Source: Microbacterium sp. MM2322 (GTDB taxonomy: Bacteria > Actinomycetota > Actinomycetes > Actinomycetales > Microbacteriaceae). From it: 64,000 nucleotides of DNA. The notes beneath the pieces were generated by a model. It had not been told where the DNA came from. It saw nothing but the letters and a program-made list of their open reading frames with translations, and searched no databases. The translations under genes and the position numbers were made by a program. The first letter of the stretch is position 1. Each line of letters opens with the position of its first letter. Positions 1-7,917 of this stretch are shown piece by piece. The stretch covers positions 62,001-126,000 of the forward strand of contig NZ_OZ075067.1 of assembly GCF_964186585.1 (NCBI RefSeq). Direction: 5' to 3'.

Positions 1-264
1 GACGGCCTGGAGGTGGTGATGTCGCGCACCGAGGACGGCGTCTGGGGCGCGCACCTGTCCCGGCTCGACGGGCACGAGGTGACCGAGGCCGAGGCGACCG
101 CCGTGATGACGCAGCTGGATGTCGCCTACGCCCGTCACGTGCAGCGCGCCGTCGCCGACCGCATCCGCTCCCGGGCCGACCAGGCCGGGTTCGAGCTCGT
201 GTCGGAGACCCGGGACGAGGACGACACGGTGACGATGGTGCTGAACGTGCGGGATCAGGCGTGA
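1..264 (+). CDS. 3' part of an unknown protein (5' end outside window)
   Basis: The frame is open from base 1 to a TGA at 262-264, so the gene probably begins upstream; the first internal start is a GTG at 13. The visible 87 residues are charged and soluble, with a helical Glu/Ala/Arg-rich middle and an acidic stretch (ETRDEDDTVTMVLNVRD) near the end. I recognise no family. Its stop overlaps the GTG of the next gene (GTGA), so the two are translationally coupled and probably cotranscribed. High-GC third positions match the neighbours, which supports real coding sequence. Confidence 0.6.
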   Translation, partial: DGLEVVMSRTEDGVWGAHLSRLDGHEVTEAEATAVMTQLDVAYARHVQRAVADRIRSRADQAGFELVSETRDEDDTVTMVLNVRDQA

Positions 265-1019
265 GTTCGACGGCGCGCCCGACCGTTCCGGGGTGGGGCT
301 GGCTGATCGGGGTCAGTTCATGGCTCATCGCGGTCTTCTTCGGTCCGGCGACCGCGTGGATCGGCTTCTTCATCGTCGGCGCGGTGTCGCGGCGGCGTGC
401 GGCCTACATCTCGGGGGCCGCCAGCGGCATCCTCGGGTTCACCGTCGCGACCGAGGTGTGGGGCGGCTTCAGCGACCTCGTCGGCGCCATCGTCCATCTC
501 GGTGGCATCATCGTGGGCCTGGCGCTCAACCCCGGGTGGCTGCGAACGCTGTGGGAGCGCCGCGTCGCGGCGGCGAGCAAGCGCGGTTCGTCGCGTAAAG
601 CGACACCTGAGCGATCTCGACGCGGAACCACGGCATCCGCGGGCACGTCGAAGAGCCGCCGTCGCGGATCGCGCAGCCGCTCGACCGCCGCGGAGCGGAC
701 GGACCGGCCCGAGGCGCGCCGGTTGGCGGAGAGTGTCGGGGCGTCGTCAGCCGACCTGCTGCAGGCCACCGAGCCGGCGGAACCGGTCGACGTGCAGACC
801 GCCTCGGCTGACGAGCTCGCCGACCTGCCGGGACTCAACCGCACGAAGGCGCGCCGCGCCGTGAAGGCCCGCACCGCCCACGGCGGATTCACCTCGGTCG
901 AGGACTTCGGTGAGGCCGCCGGGCTGCAGCCGCACGAGATCGTCCGGCTGCGCGCGGCCGCGACCTGCTCGCCGCGACCGCGCGGGGAACGTCGCTTCGG
1001 GCGCCGCGTGGATCTCTGA
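261..1019 (+). CDS. Membrane protein with C-terminal ComEA-like helix-hairpin-helix
   Basis: 252 residues from a GTG that overlaps the previous stop. Residues about 10-95 are hydrophobic (three to four short membrane segments). A basic Ser/Arg/Thr-rich linker follows (about 100-160), then a helix-hairpin-helix repeat at about 175-235 with the pattern VDVQTASADELADLPGL and KARRAVKAR. That HhH is the type found in ComEA and other non-specific DNA-binding proteins. Membrane anchor plus DNA-binding module suggests contact with DNA at the membrane, but ComEA itself has a different N-terminal half, so I do not name it comEA. Function is inferred from the HhH only. Confidence 0.7.
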   Translation: MSSTARPTVPGWGWLIGVSSWLIAVFFGPATAWIGFFIVGAVSRRRAAYISGAASGILGFTVATEVWGGFSDLVGAIVHLGGIIVGLALNPGWLRTLWERRVAAASKRGSSRKATPERSRRGTTASAGTSKSRRRGSRSRSTAAERTDRPEARRLAESVGASSADLLQATEPAEPVDVQTASADELADLPGLNRTKARRAVKARTAHGGFTSVEDFGEAAGLQPHEIVRLRAAATCSPRPRGERRFGRRVDL

Positions 1020-1076
1020 GCCGGCCCTCACGGGAGACTCGACACTCACCGCGCTACGCTCGTCGCCGGAGGAATC

Positions 1077-1367
1077 ATGACCGACCCGAACGACCAGCTG
1101 CAGACCCTGCGATCCAGCATCGACAACATCGACGCTGCCCTCGTCTTCATGCTCGCCGAGCGCTTCCGCTGCACGAAGCAGGTCGGCGTCCTCAAGGCGG
1201 AGCACGGGATGCCGGCATCCGACCCTTCTCGTGAGGAACAGCAGACGGCACGTCTGCGCCGGCTCGCGGAAGAGGCCGACCTCGACCCCGAGTTCGCCGA
1301 GAAGTGGTTCAACTTCGTCGTCGCCGAGGTCATCCGCCACCACACCGAGGCGGCTGAAGAGCGCTGA
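1077..1367 (+). CDS. Chorismate mutase, AroQ class
   Basis: 96 residues, the usual size of a monofunctional actinobacterial AroQ chorismate mutase, which converts chorismate to prephenate for Phe/Tyr synthesis in the cytosol. The all-helical pattern is visible: LRSSIDNIDAALVFMLAERF (N-terminal long helix), then KQVGVLKAEHGMPASDPSRE, then a C-terminal helix ending in VVAEVIRHH. A GGAGG sequence lies 4-5 nt before the ATG. A TACGCT box lies about 15 nt further upstream. Actinobacterial enzymes of this type often work in complex with DAHP synthase encoded elsewhere; nothing here tests that. Confidence 0.88.
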   Translation: MTDPNDQLQTLRSSIDNIDAALVFMLAERFRCTKQVGVLKAEHGMPASDPSREEQQTARLRRLAEEADLDPEFAEKWFNFVVAEVIRHHTEAAEER

Positions 1368-1382
1368 TCGGCCGGTCCTGCG

Positions 1383-1472
1383 CGTCAGCGGATGCAATGG
1401 ATCTTCGGCGACACGCCGGGCCACGGACGGATGCCGCGGCGCGCCGCGCGGCATCCATTGCATCCCGTGACG
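1383..1472. repeat. 90-bp element with 20-bp inverted ends between convergent genes
   Basis: The arms at 1383-1402 and 1453-1472 match at 18 of 20 positions in inverted orientation. The inner 13 bases (GGATGCAATGGAT and its complement) are perfect. The 50-bp interior is itself rich in GCGC palindromes. The element fills the gap between the ends of the chorismate mutase gene and pobA. It could act as a bidirectional terminator or be a small REP/MITE-like repeat. There is no T tract, so a classical intrinsic terminator is not clear. Confidence 0.6.
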
Positions 1473-1482
1473 GGCCGGGGCC

Positions 1483-2658
1483 TCAGACCTCGATCGGCCA
1501 GCCCGTGTACGCCTCGGCGAGGTAGGTGCTGCCGGCGCGGGACTCGACGACTGAGCGCAGCTCGCCGAGCTGGCGGCGACGGTCGAAGTCGGTGGCGTTC
1601 TCGTCGGCGTGCAGCATGCTCGTCATCCACCACGAGAAGTGCTGCGCCTTCCAGATGCGGCGGAGCACGGTCTCGGGGAACTGCTCGATGAGACGCTCGT
1701 CGTTTTCGAGAAGGAGCGCGCGGAGGGCCCGCTCGAGGACGATGACGTCGGCGATCGCGAGGTTCATGCCCTTCGCGCCGGTGGGCGGCACGGTGTGCGC
1801 GGCGTCGCCGATCAGAGCGACCCGGTTCTTCCGCACCTCGTCGGCCACGAAGCTCCGGAACCGCAGCACGTCGCGCTGGAAGATCGGCCCCTCGGTCAGC
1901 GTCGTGCCCGGGACGCGCAGCTGGAGCGCATCCCACAGCTGAGCCTCGCTGTACGACTGCGGATCGGTGTCGGGAGCGCACTGGAAATACATCCGCTGCA
2001 CGGTCGCGCTCCGCTGGCTGATGAGCGCGAACCCATCCGGCGAATTGCTGTAGATCAGTTCGTCGGCGCTGGGCGGGGCCTCGCACAGGATGCCGAACCA
2101 GGCGAACGGGTACTCGCGGAAGAAGCCCGAGTGTGTGCCCGACACGGCCTTGCGCACGACGCTCCGCGAACCGTCGGCGCCCACCACGACGTCCGCGACG
2201 ATCTCGAGGGGTTCGCCGTCGGCATCCACCGCGATGATGCGGGGATGATCGGATGCCGCATCCTCGACGCGGAGCGCGGTCACCCCGAACCGCAGGTCCT
2301 GACCCTGCTCGAGGCGCACCGCGATGAGGTCTTTCAGAGCCTCGTGCTGCGGGTACAGCCACACGCTCCGGCCGACGAGGTCGGCGAAGTCGATGCGGTG
2401 GCCCTCGCCGTCGAAGCGGAGCTCGATGCCGTGGTGCTCGTTGCCGACGGTCTTCACGCGCGTCGACGCCCCGGTCGCCTCGAAGGCGGCGACGGTGCCG
2501 TGTTCCAGGATGCCGGCGCGGATCGTGGTCTCGATCTGCTCGCGGGAGCGCTGATCGATGACGACCGACTCGATGCCGGAGAGGTGCAGCAGGTGCGAGA
2601 GGAAGAGGCCGGCGGGGCCCGCTCCGACGATCGCGACGCGGGTGCGAACGGTGGTCAT
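1483..2658 (-). CDS. pobA: 4-hydroxybenzoate 3-monooxygenase (PobA)
   Basis: Flavoprotein hydroxylase that makes protocatechuate from 4-hydroxybenzoate using NAD(P)H and O2. 391 residues against about 394 for known PobA. The FAD-binding GAGPAG is at residues 12-17, the second FAD motif DG (VVGADGSRSVVRKA) at about 157, and the GDAAHTVPPTGAKGMNLA motif at about 285-302. The ATG at 2658 is preferred because GAAGGAG lies 5 nt upstream; an in-frame start seven codons earlier lacks this. The product feeds the protocatechuate 4,5-cleavage operon at 5.2-11.9 kb. An IclR gene lies directly upstream on the same strand, with a palindrome between them. Confidence 0.95.
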   Translation of the reverse strand: MTTVRTRVAIVGAGPAGLFLSHLLHLSGIESVVIDQRSREQIETTIRAGILEHGTVAAFEATGASTRVKTVGNEHHGIELRFDGEGHRIDFADLVGRSVWLYPQHEALKDLIAVRLEQGQDLRFGVTALRVEDAASDHPRIIAVDADGEPLEIVADVVVGADGSRSVVRKAVSGTHSGFFREYPFAWFGILCEAPPSADELIYSNSPDGFALISQRSATVQRMYFQCAPDTDPQSYSEAQLWDALQLRVPGTTLTEGPIFQRDVLRFRSFVADEVRKNRVALIGDAAHTVPPTGAKGMNLAIADVIVLERALRALLLENDERLIEQFPETVLRRIWKAQHFSWWMTSMLHADENATDFDRRRQLGELRSVVESRAGSTYLAEAYTGWPIEV

Positions 2659-2730
2659 GTCGTCTCCTTCGACGGGCACGGCGGGGGTGTGGGATCAGTG
2701 TGATCCCGGTTCCGTGCGGCTACGGCAAGT

Positions 2731-2745
2731 TCCCATTGAATGGGA
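2731..2745 (-). promoter_or_regulatory. 15-bp palindrome in the pobA promoter, probable IclR operator
   Basis: TCCCATTGAATGGGA is a perfect 7-1-7 palindrome in the 96-bp gap between the IclR gene and pobA. On the pobA strand it is followed three bases later by TTGCCG, a possible -35, so a bound regulator would sit against the -35 as PobR/PcaU-type IclR activators do. Binding by the neighbouring IclR protein is inference. Confidence 0.6.
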
Positions 2746-2754
2746 CTACGGGAC

Positions 2755-3498
2755 TCAGCCCCTCAGGTCCGCCTCGATGCGCGCCGCGGCATCCTGCAGG
2801 GCGCGGACCGCCGCCGCCGGATCCGTCTCTCGCGGCAGCACGACCGACAGCGCGGCGGCGACGACACCGGCGTCCCGGATGCCGACGGCCACCCCGGTCG
2901 ACACGGTTTCGATCGAGCCGGGCGCGATCACGACGCCGGTCCGCCGAATCTCGGCGAGCAGGCGGCGGAGGGCCGCGGCATCCGTCACCGTCTCGGGAGC
3001 CAGCGCGCGGAGCGGGCCCGCAAGCACCCGCTCGCGCACGGGCGCCGCGGCGTGGGCGAGCAGGAGCAGCCCCGACGACGACGCGTGCAGGGGGAGGCGG
3101 CCCGCGATGCGCGTGATGTTGGCGCCCGCGTCGGGGTGCGAGAGCCGCTCGATGAACAGGGCCTCGTCGTTATCGAGCACGGCGAGCTGCGTGTGCTGGC
3201 GGATCGTCGCCTGCACGTCCTCCATGTGCGGGAGCGCCGCCTGCCGCAGCCGCAGCGCGAACGAGCCGCGGAGGGCGAGTTCCCACAGGCGCATGCCGAG
3301 ATGGATGCGGCGGTCCTCGTCGCGCTCCAGGAGTCCTGCCTCGACGAGCTCGTCGACGACCCGGTGCGCCGTCGACGGCGGCAACCCGGCGCGGCGGCCG
3401 ATCTCGGCGGCGGACTGCATCGACCGCTCCGCCGTGAAGGTCTCCAAGACCCGCACGATGCGGTCCGTGAGGGACTCGCCGGAGGGGGAGTTGGCCAT
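2755..3498 (-). CDS. IclR-family regulator, probable regulator of pobA
   Basis: 247 residues. An N-terminal winged helix-turn-helix (residues about 8-70, with SAAEIGRRAGLPPSTAHRVV as the HTH) is followed by an IclR effector domain (about 75-245; RIAGRLPLHASSSGLLLLAH and GVAVGIRDAGVVAAALSVV are typical). The ATG is the first start after the divergent promoter region; the frame runs much further upstream but as a GC artefact antisense to the next gene. The family includes PobR and PcaU, which activate 4-hydroxybenzoate and protocatechuate genes. Its position directly upstream of pobA with a palindrome between suggests the same job here. Confidence 0.88.
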   Translation of the reverse strand: MANSPSGESLTDRIVRVLETFTAERSMQSAAEIGRRAGLPPSTAHRVVDELVEAGLLERDEDRRIHLGMRLWELALRGSFALRLRQAALPHMEDVQATIRQHTQLAVLDNDEALFIERLSHPDAGANITRIAGRLPLHASSSGLLLLAHAAAPVRERVLAGPLRALAPETVTDAAALRRLLAEIRRTGVVIAPGSIETVSTGVAVGIRDAGVVAAALSVVLPRETDPAAAVRALQDAAARIEADLRG

Positions 3499-3540
3499 AT
3501 GGACAGGATGGCACGCGTCCCGCGGCGGTAGCCTCGGTCC

Positions 3541-4194
3541 ATGTCCGAGCCCCTGCCGATCGCGTCGTCGCCCGAGACGCCGCTGTCGGTGCAGGCCACG
3601 GCCGACCTCCTCGCCGGCACAGGGGCGCGGTGGTGGCTGTCGGGCGGAGCCGCGCTCGACCACTGGCTCGGCGCACCGATCCGGGGCCGCGCGAACACCG
3701 ACGTCAGCATCCTCCCCGGCGACGTCTCCCGGCTGGCCGACGCGCTGCCCGAGGGCTACTCGGTGTGGGCTCCCGCGGGCGAGGGCACCGTGACCCCGTT
3801 CGCCGACGCGGTGCCGGATGCCGACCTGCAACCGCTCCGCATCCGTGACGACCGTGCGGGCACCTGGGTGCTGCAGGTGAACGTCGAGGACGGCACCGAG
3901 AAGGTCTGGATGTACCGCCGCGATCCGCGGCTGCAGCTGCCCTGGGACCGCGCGGTCCTCGACGTCGGCGGCATCCCGACCGGCGCTCCCGAAGTGCAGC
4001 TGACGTGGAAAGCCCTCCGCCCCCGGCCCGAGGACGACGCCGACAAGGCCGCGGCGCTGCCGGCGCTGTCGGACGATGCCCGCGCGTGGTTCGAGCGCGC
4101 GATCTTGACCGTCCACCCGCACTCGACCTGGTCGATCCACGTCCGCAGTCCGTTCGCGCCGGCGAAGGCGAGCTGGAACCGCCGCACGTCCTAG
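3541..4194 (+). CDS. Nucleotidyltransferase-like protein
   Basis: 217 residues. WWLSGGAALDHWLG followed by R..NTDVSI (residues about 31-56) resembles the GG..A...G..R...D.D pattern of minimal nucleotidyltransferases (AbiEii and aminoglycoside nucleotidyltransferase-like proteins). The later LTWKALRPRPEDDADKAAAL (about 160-180) is the helix such proteins use to contact substrate. Substrate is unknown, and there is no partner gene that would make this an AbiE toxin-antitoxin pair. The start is leaderless-type: TAGCCT at 3529-3534, then 6 nt, then ATG. Its TAG stop shares the four bases CTAG with the stop of the convergent LysR gene. Confidence 0.72.
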   Translation: MSEPLPIASSPETPLSVQATADLLAGTGARWWLSGGAALDHWLGAPIRGRANTDVSILPGDVSRLADALPEGYSVWAPAGEGTVTPFADAVPDADLQPLRIRDDRAGTWVLQVNVEDGTEKVWMYRRDPRLQLPWDRAVLDVGGIPTGAPEVQLTWKALRPRPEDDADKAAALPALSDDARAWFERAILTVHPHSTWSIHVRSPFAPAKASWNRRTS

Positions 4195-5099
4195 CGGGCG
4201 CGGTACTCGCCCGCCGCGACCGCGGTGAAGACGAGCTCGCGGAACCAGCGCTGCGCGGGCGACAGGCCGGCTTCGGTGCGGGAGTAGATCGAGACCGGTG
4301 TGCTGGTCGCCGGCCACGGGAGTTCGGCGATGCGCAGCCGCGGGAACCACCCGCAGAACACCTCGGCGACGTGCCGCGGCAGCAGGACCACGAGGTCCGT
4401 CGTTTCGAGCACGGCGGGCACGGTCGCGTACTCCTCGACGGTCAGGGTCACCTGGGGCAGGAGGCCGCGCTCGATCATCGCCTGCAGCGGATAGACGTGA
4501 CCGCCGCGCGCCGACACCCGCACGAAGCGGCGCCCGGCGAACATGTCGTCGGCCGTCGACGGCAGCGGGTGGTCGCTCGAGGCGAGGGCGACGTACTCGA
4601 CGCTGCGGATCGGCGTTCGCCACAGCCGCTGCGAGTCGACGAGCGACACGGTCACGGCGAGGTCGACGGTGCCCCGCAGTAGCCCCTCCTCAACCTGGTC
4701 GGCATCGAGGCGCTCGACCTTGAGGTGCAGCCGCGGCGCCTCGCGCTCGAGCAGCGGCATGATCGGCGGGAGGAACGTCTGCTCGCCGATCGAGGTCAGC
4801 GCGAGCGAGAGCTCGCCCTCGAACGACGAGGCGTCGAACGCGTCGGGAGCGGTCACCGTCGCGTCGATCTGAGCGAGCGCCTCGTGGATCGGACCGAACA
4901 GCTGCTGCGCCCGCGGGGTCGGCACCATGACGTGTCCGTGGCGGTGGAAGAGGTCGTCGCTGAAGCGCTGGCGGAGCGATCGCAGGGTGTAGCTCACGGT
5001 CGGCTGGGTCACGTGCAGGCGTTCCGCCGCCGCGGTCAGGCTCCGCAGTTCGTAGAGCACCACGAACGTCCGCAGCTGGTTCAGATCGGCGAACGGCAT
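4191..5099 (-). CDS. LysR-family regulator of the protocatechuate 4,5-cleavage operon
   Basis: 302 residues. The N-terminal HTH (about 3-62: LNQLRTFVVLYELRSLTAAA then LHVTQPTVSYTLRSL) is followed by a two-lobed inducer-binding domain from about 90. It is divergent from the lig operon with a LysR box between them, so it is very likely its inducer-responsive activator; relatives (LigR, PmdR) answer to pathway intermediates. The ATG at 5099 is followed on the other side by the operator at 5102-5116, so the gene probably represses itself, as most LysR genes do. Confidence 0.9.
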   Translation of the reverse strand: MPFADLNQLRTFVVLYELRSLTAAAERLHVTQPTVSYTLRSLRQRFSDDLFHRHGHVMVPTPRAQQLFGPIHEALAQIDATVTAPDAFDASSFEGELSLALTSIGEQTFLPPIMPLLEREAPRLHLKVERLDADQVEEGLLRGTVDLAVTVSLVDSQRLWRTPIRSVEYVALASSDHPLPSTADDMFAGRRFVRVSARGGHVYPLQAMIERGLLPQVTLTVEEYATVPAVLETTDLVVLLPRHVAEVFCGWFPRLRIAELPWPATSTPVSIYSRTEAGLSPAQRWFRELVFTAVAAGEYRAR

Positions 5100-5101
5100 C
5101 C

Positions 5102-5167
5102 ATAGATCCCATCTATCGAGAAGCGGTGTCGAATCTATTGGACCACGACCTATCGCCGATCTACAGT
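5102..5167 (+). promoter_or_regulatory. LysR box and promoter of the lig operon
   Basis: ATAGAT-CCC-ATCTAT at 5102-5116 is a perfect palindrome and contains the LysR T-N11-A core (T5103, A5115). Downstream, TTGGAC (5138-5143), an 18-bp gap and TACAGT (5162-5167) form a promoter predicting transcription from about 5174. The palindrome centre (5109) is then at about -65, exactly where LysR proteins place their recognition site. A second ATCTAT half-site at 5133-5138 lies in the activation-site region next to the -35. Confidence 0.75.
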
Positions 5168-5218
5168 CAACGAAACGGCACCATCCGGCCGCGCTCCCCG
5201 ACGACGAGGACTCCCGCG

Positions 5219-6247
5219 TTGATCATCGACATCCACGGCCACTACACGACGGCCCCCGCGCAACTCGGTGCCTGGCGGGACCGCCAGATCGCGTTCACGG
5301 AGGGCACGGGCGAAGCCCCGGATGTCGCCGATCTGCACATCAGCGACGACGAGATCCGCGAGACGATCGAGGCCAACCAGCTGTCGCTGATGGATGCCCG
5401 GGGCATCGACCTCACCGTCTTCAGCCCGCGGGCGTCGTTCATGGCGCACCACATCGGCGATCTCGAGGTGAGCGCGACCTGGGCCCGGATCTGCAACGAC
5501 CTCGTCGCCCGCGTCGCGAGGCTGTTCCCCGACCGGTTCCTGCCGGGCGCGATGCTGCCCCAGTCGCCGGGCGTCGACCCGAAGACGACCCTCGCGGAGC
5601 TCGACCGGGCCGTCGACGAGCTCGGCGTCGTGACGGTGAACATCAACCCCGACCCGTCGGGTGGGCTCTGGACTGCGCCCGCGCTGACCGACAAGAGCTG
5701 GTATCCGCTGTACGAGAAGCTCGTCGAATACGAGCTGCCCGCGATGATCCACGTCAGCACGTCGTGCAAGCCGGTCTTCCACACGACCGGCGACCACTAC
5801 CTGAACGCCGACACGACGGCCTTCATGCAGCTGCTCAAGGGCGACCTGTTCCGCGACTTCCCCGACCTGACGTTCGTGATCCCGCACGGTGGCGGCGCGG
5901 TCCCGTACCACTGGGGGCGCTTCCGGGGCCTTGCGATGGCGCTCGGCAAGCCCGAGATCGAGGAGCACCTGCTCGGCAACGTGTTCTTCGACACCTGCGT
6001 CTACCACCAGCCGGGAATCGACCTGCTGACCGCGGTCGTCCCGACCGACAACGTCCTCTTCGCCAGCGAGATGATCGGCGCCGTCCGCGACATCGATCCG
6101 CGGACCGGCCACCACTTCGACGACACCCGCCGGTACGTCGACGCCACTGACAACCTGTCCGCCGACCAGCGCACCGCCGTGTTCGAGGGGAACGCGCGCC
6201 GCGTGTACCCCCGACTCGAGCGTGCGCTCGCGTCCCGCGGGCTCTGA
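5219..6247 (+). CDS. ligJ: 4-Oxalomesaconate hydratase (LigJ-type amidohydrolase)
   Basis: Adds water to oxalomesaconate (as its keto tautomer) to give 4-carboxy-4-hydroxy-2-oxoadipate. With the TTG start the protein is 342 residues, almost exactly the size of Sphingobium LigJ, and metal-site residues fall at His6 and His8 (HGH), His178, His223 and Glu284; from memory Glu284 is the residue mutated in the LigJ structural study. AGGA lies 8 nt before the TTG. A GTG at 5126 also opens the frame but lies upstream of the predicted transcription start at about 5174. First gene of the lig operon; ligK follows after 15 nt. Confidence 0.9.
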   Translation: MIIDIHGHYTTAPAQLGAWRDRQIAFTEGTGEAPDVADLHISDDEIRETIEANQLSLMDARGIDLTVFSPRASFMAHHIGDLEVSATWARICNDLVARVARLFPDRFLPGAMLPQSPGVDPKTTLAELDRAVDELGVVTVNINPDPSGGLWTAPALTDKSWYPLYEKLVEYELPAMIHVSTSCKPVFHTTGDHYLNADTTAFMQLLKGDLFRDFPDLTFVIPHGGGAVPYHWGRFRGLAMALGKPEIEEHLLGNVFFDTCVYHQPGIDLLTAVVPTDNVLFASEMIGAVRDIDPRTGHHFDDTRRYVDATDNLSADQRTAVFEGNARRVYPRLERALASRGL

Positions 6248-6262
6248 GAACCGGGAGCACTC

Positions 6263-6961
6263 ATGACCCAGCGCCTCAACGATCTCGGGATCGTCCGCAC
6301 GAACATCACCCGTCCGCATCCCGACGACGTGGCGAAGCTGTCGGAGTTCGGCGTCGCCACCGTCCACGAAGCCATGGGACGGGTCGGACTCCTCCGCCCC
6401 TACATCCGGCCCGCGTACTCGGGCGCCCGGATGTGCGGCCCCGCGGTGACCGTGCTGCTGCAGCCCGGTGACAACTGGATGATGCACGTCGCCGCCGAGC
6501 AGGTGCAGGAGGGCGACGTCCTCGTCGCCGGCTGCACGACCGAGAGCGAGGACGGCTTCTTCGGTGAGCTCCTCGCCACGTCGCTCGCCTCGCGCGGGTG
6601 CGCGGGACTCGTGATCGACGGCGGCGTCCGCGACGTGGCCGACCTCGAGAAGATGGACTTCCCCGTCTTCTCCCGCGCGATCAACGCGAAGGGCACCGTG
6701 AAGGCGACCCTCGGCTCGGTCAACATCCCCGTCGTCGTCGCCAACGCCCTCGTCACCCCCGGCGATGTCGTCGTCGCCGACGTCGACGGCGTGGTCGTCG
6801 TCCCGCAGGCCCTCGTCGGCGCGGTCGCTGACGCGTGCGCCGCGCGCGAGGCGAACGAGGAGTCGAAGCGCCGGCAGTTCCGCGCCGGGGTTCTCGGCCT
6901 CGACCTGTACAAGATGCGCGAACCGCTCGCGGCGGCCGGCCTGACGTATGTGGAGGACTGA
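6263..6961 (+). CDS. ligK: 4-Carboxy-4-hydroxy-2-oxoadipate aldolase (LigK/RraA fold)
   Basis: Cleaves carboxy-hydroxy-oxoadipate to pyruvate and oxaloacetate, the last step of 4,5-cleavage; such enzymes also decarboxylate oxaloacetate. 232 residues, the normal size. The class II pyruvate aldolase signature is present: Gly101, then Arg123-Asp124 ([12 protein letters not shown]), which hold the divalent metal and substrate in the RraA-like fold. It sits 15 nt after ligJ with its own GGGAG ribosome site and is followed one base later by ligI, so the order in the operon is reverse to the order of the reactions. Confidence 0.93.
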   Translation: MTQRLNDLGIVRTNITRPHPDDVAKLSEFGVATVHEAMGRVGLLRPYIRPAYSGARMCGPAVTVLLQPGDNWMMHVAAEQVQEGDVLVAGCTTESEDGFFGELLATSLASRGCAGLVIDGGVRDVADLEKMDFPVFSRAINAKGTVKATLGSVNIPVVVANALVTPGDVVVADVDGVVVVPQALVGAVADACAAREANEESKRRQFRAGVLGLDLYKMREPLAAAGLTYVED

Positions 6962-6962
6962 G

Positions 6963-7916
6963 ATGACGCTCACGGACGGTGCTCCCCACGGCTCGACGAG
7001 CGGCGGCTTCGAGAAGACCGCGGGCTGGCTCGACTGGTACGACGGCCCGAGCACACCGACGTTCCGCCTCCCCGCCGGGGCGGTCGACGCGCACTGCCAC
7101 GTGTTCGGTCCGGGTGCCGAGTTCCCCTACTCCGCGGCCCGCAAGTACACGCCCTGCGACGCGTCCGCCGATCAGCTGTTCGCACTCCGCGACCACCTCG
7201 GTTTCGAGCGGAACGTCATCGTGCAGGCGACGTGCCACGGCGCCGACAACAGCGCGCTCGTCGACGCGCTCCGCCGGAGCGACGGCCGTGCGCGAGGCGT
7301 CGCGACGGTTCGCGCCGACATCACGGATGCCGAACTCGACGAGCTCCATGCGGCAGGCGTCCGCGGGGTGCGCTTCAACTTCGTGAAGCGCCTCGTCGAT
7401 CGCGTCCCCACCGACTCGCTCGAGGCGATCGTCGCGAAGATCGCCCCCCGCGGCTGGCACGTCGTCATCTACTTCGAGGCCGAGGACCTGCCGGGGCTGT
7501 ACGACTTCTTCTCGGCGATCCCGACCGACATCGTGGTCGACCACATGGGGCGCCCCGATGTGACGAAGCCGGTGGACGGGCCGGACTTCGAGCTGTTCCT
7601 GCGCTTCCTCCGCGAGAACCCGAACGTGTGGACCAAGGTGACGTGTCCCGAGCGGCTCAGCGCCAGCGGTCCCCGCGCCCTCGACGGCGAGCAGCACGCG
7701 TACGTCGACGTCGTCCCGTTCGCCCGTCGCGTCGTCGACGAGTTCCCCGACCGCGTGCTCTGGGGAACCGACTGGCCCCACCCCAACCTCAAGGACCACA
7801 TGCCCGACGACGGGCTCCTGGTCGATTTCATCCCGCAGATCGCGACGACGGCCGAGCAGCAGCAGAAGCTGCTCGTCGACAACCCGCAGCGGCTGTACTG
7901 GCCCGAAGGAGCATGA
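6963..7916 (+). CDS. ligI: 2-Pyrone-4,6-dicarboxylate lactonase (LigI)
   Basis: Hydrolyses 2-pyrone-4,6-dicarboxylate to oxalomesaconate. It is a cytosolic amidohydrolase-superfamily enzyme that works without metal. 317 residues from the ATG at 6963, which has GGAGGA just upstream inside the end of ligK; a GTG five codons earlier is the alternative. Conserved residues are His44 and His46 (VDAHCHVFGPG), the RGVRFNFVKR segment at 134-143, His194 (VVDHMGRPD) and Asp270 (LWGTDWPHP), which matches the family's catalytic Asp. One base separates its TGA from the ATG of ligAB. Confidence 0.94.
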   Translation: MTLTDGAPHGSTSGGFEKTAGWLDWYDGPSTPTFRLPAGAVDAHCHVFGPGAEFPYSAARKYTPCDASADQLFALRDHLGFERNVIVQATCHGADNSALVDALRRSDGRARGVATVRADITDAELDELHAAGVRGVRFNFVKRLVDRVPTDSLEAIVAKIAPRGWHVVIYFEAEDLPGLYDFFSAIPTDIVVDHMGRPDVTKPVDGPDFELFLRFLRENPNVWTKVTCPERLSASGPRALDGEQHAYVDVVPFARRVVDEFPDRVLWGTDWPHPNLKDHMPDDGLLVDFIPQIATTAEQQQKLLVDNPQRLYWPEGA

Positions 7917-7917
7917 C

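Noticed and set aside
3541..4194. AbiE-type toxin-antitoxin system
   Set aside because: Only the nucleotidyltransferase-like half is seen. No AbiEi-type antitoxin gene adjoins it; the neighbours are IclR and LysR regulators of aromatic genes.
3499..4623. Upstream extension of the IclR frame by about 375 codons
   Set aside because: It runs antisense to the nucleotidyltransferase-like and LysR genes. The IclR HTH begins a few residues after the ATG at 3498.
5150..7054. Open frame of more than 600 codons antisense to ligJ and ligK
   Set aside because: Same base-composition effect. It crosses two well-supported genes and has no recognisable motif.
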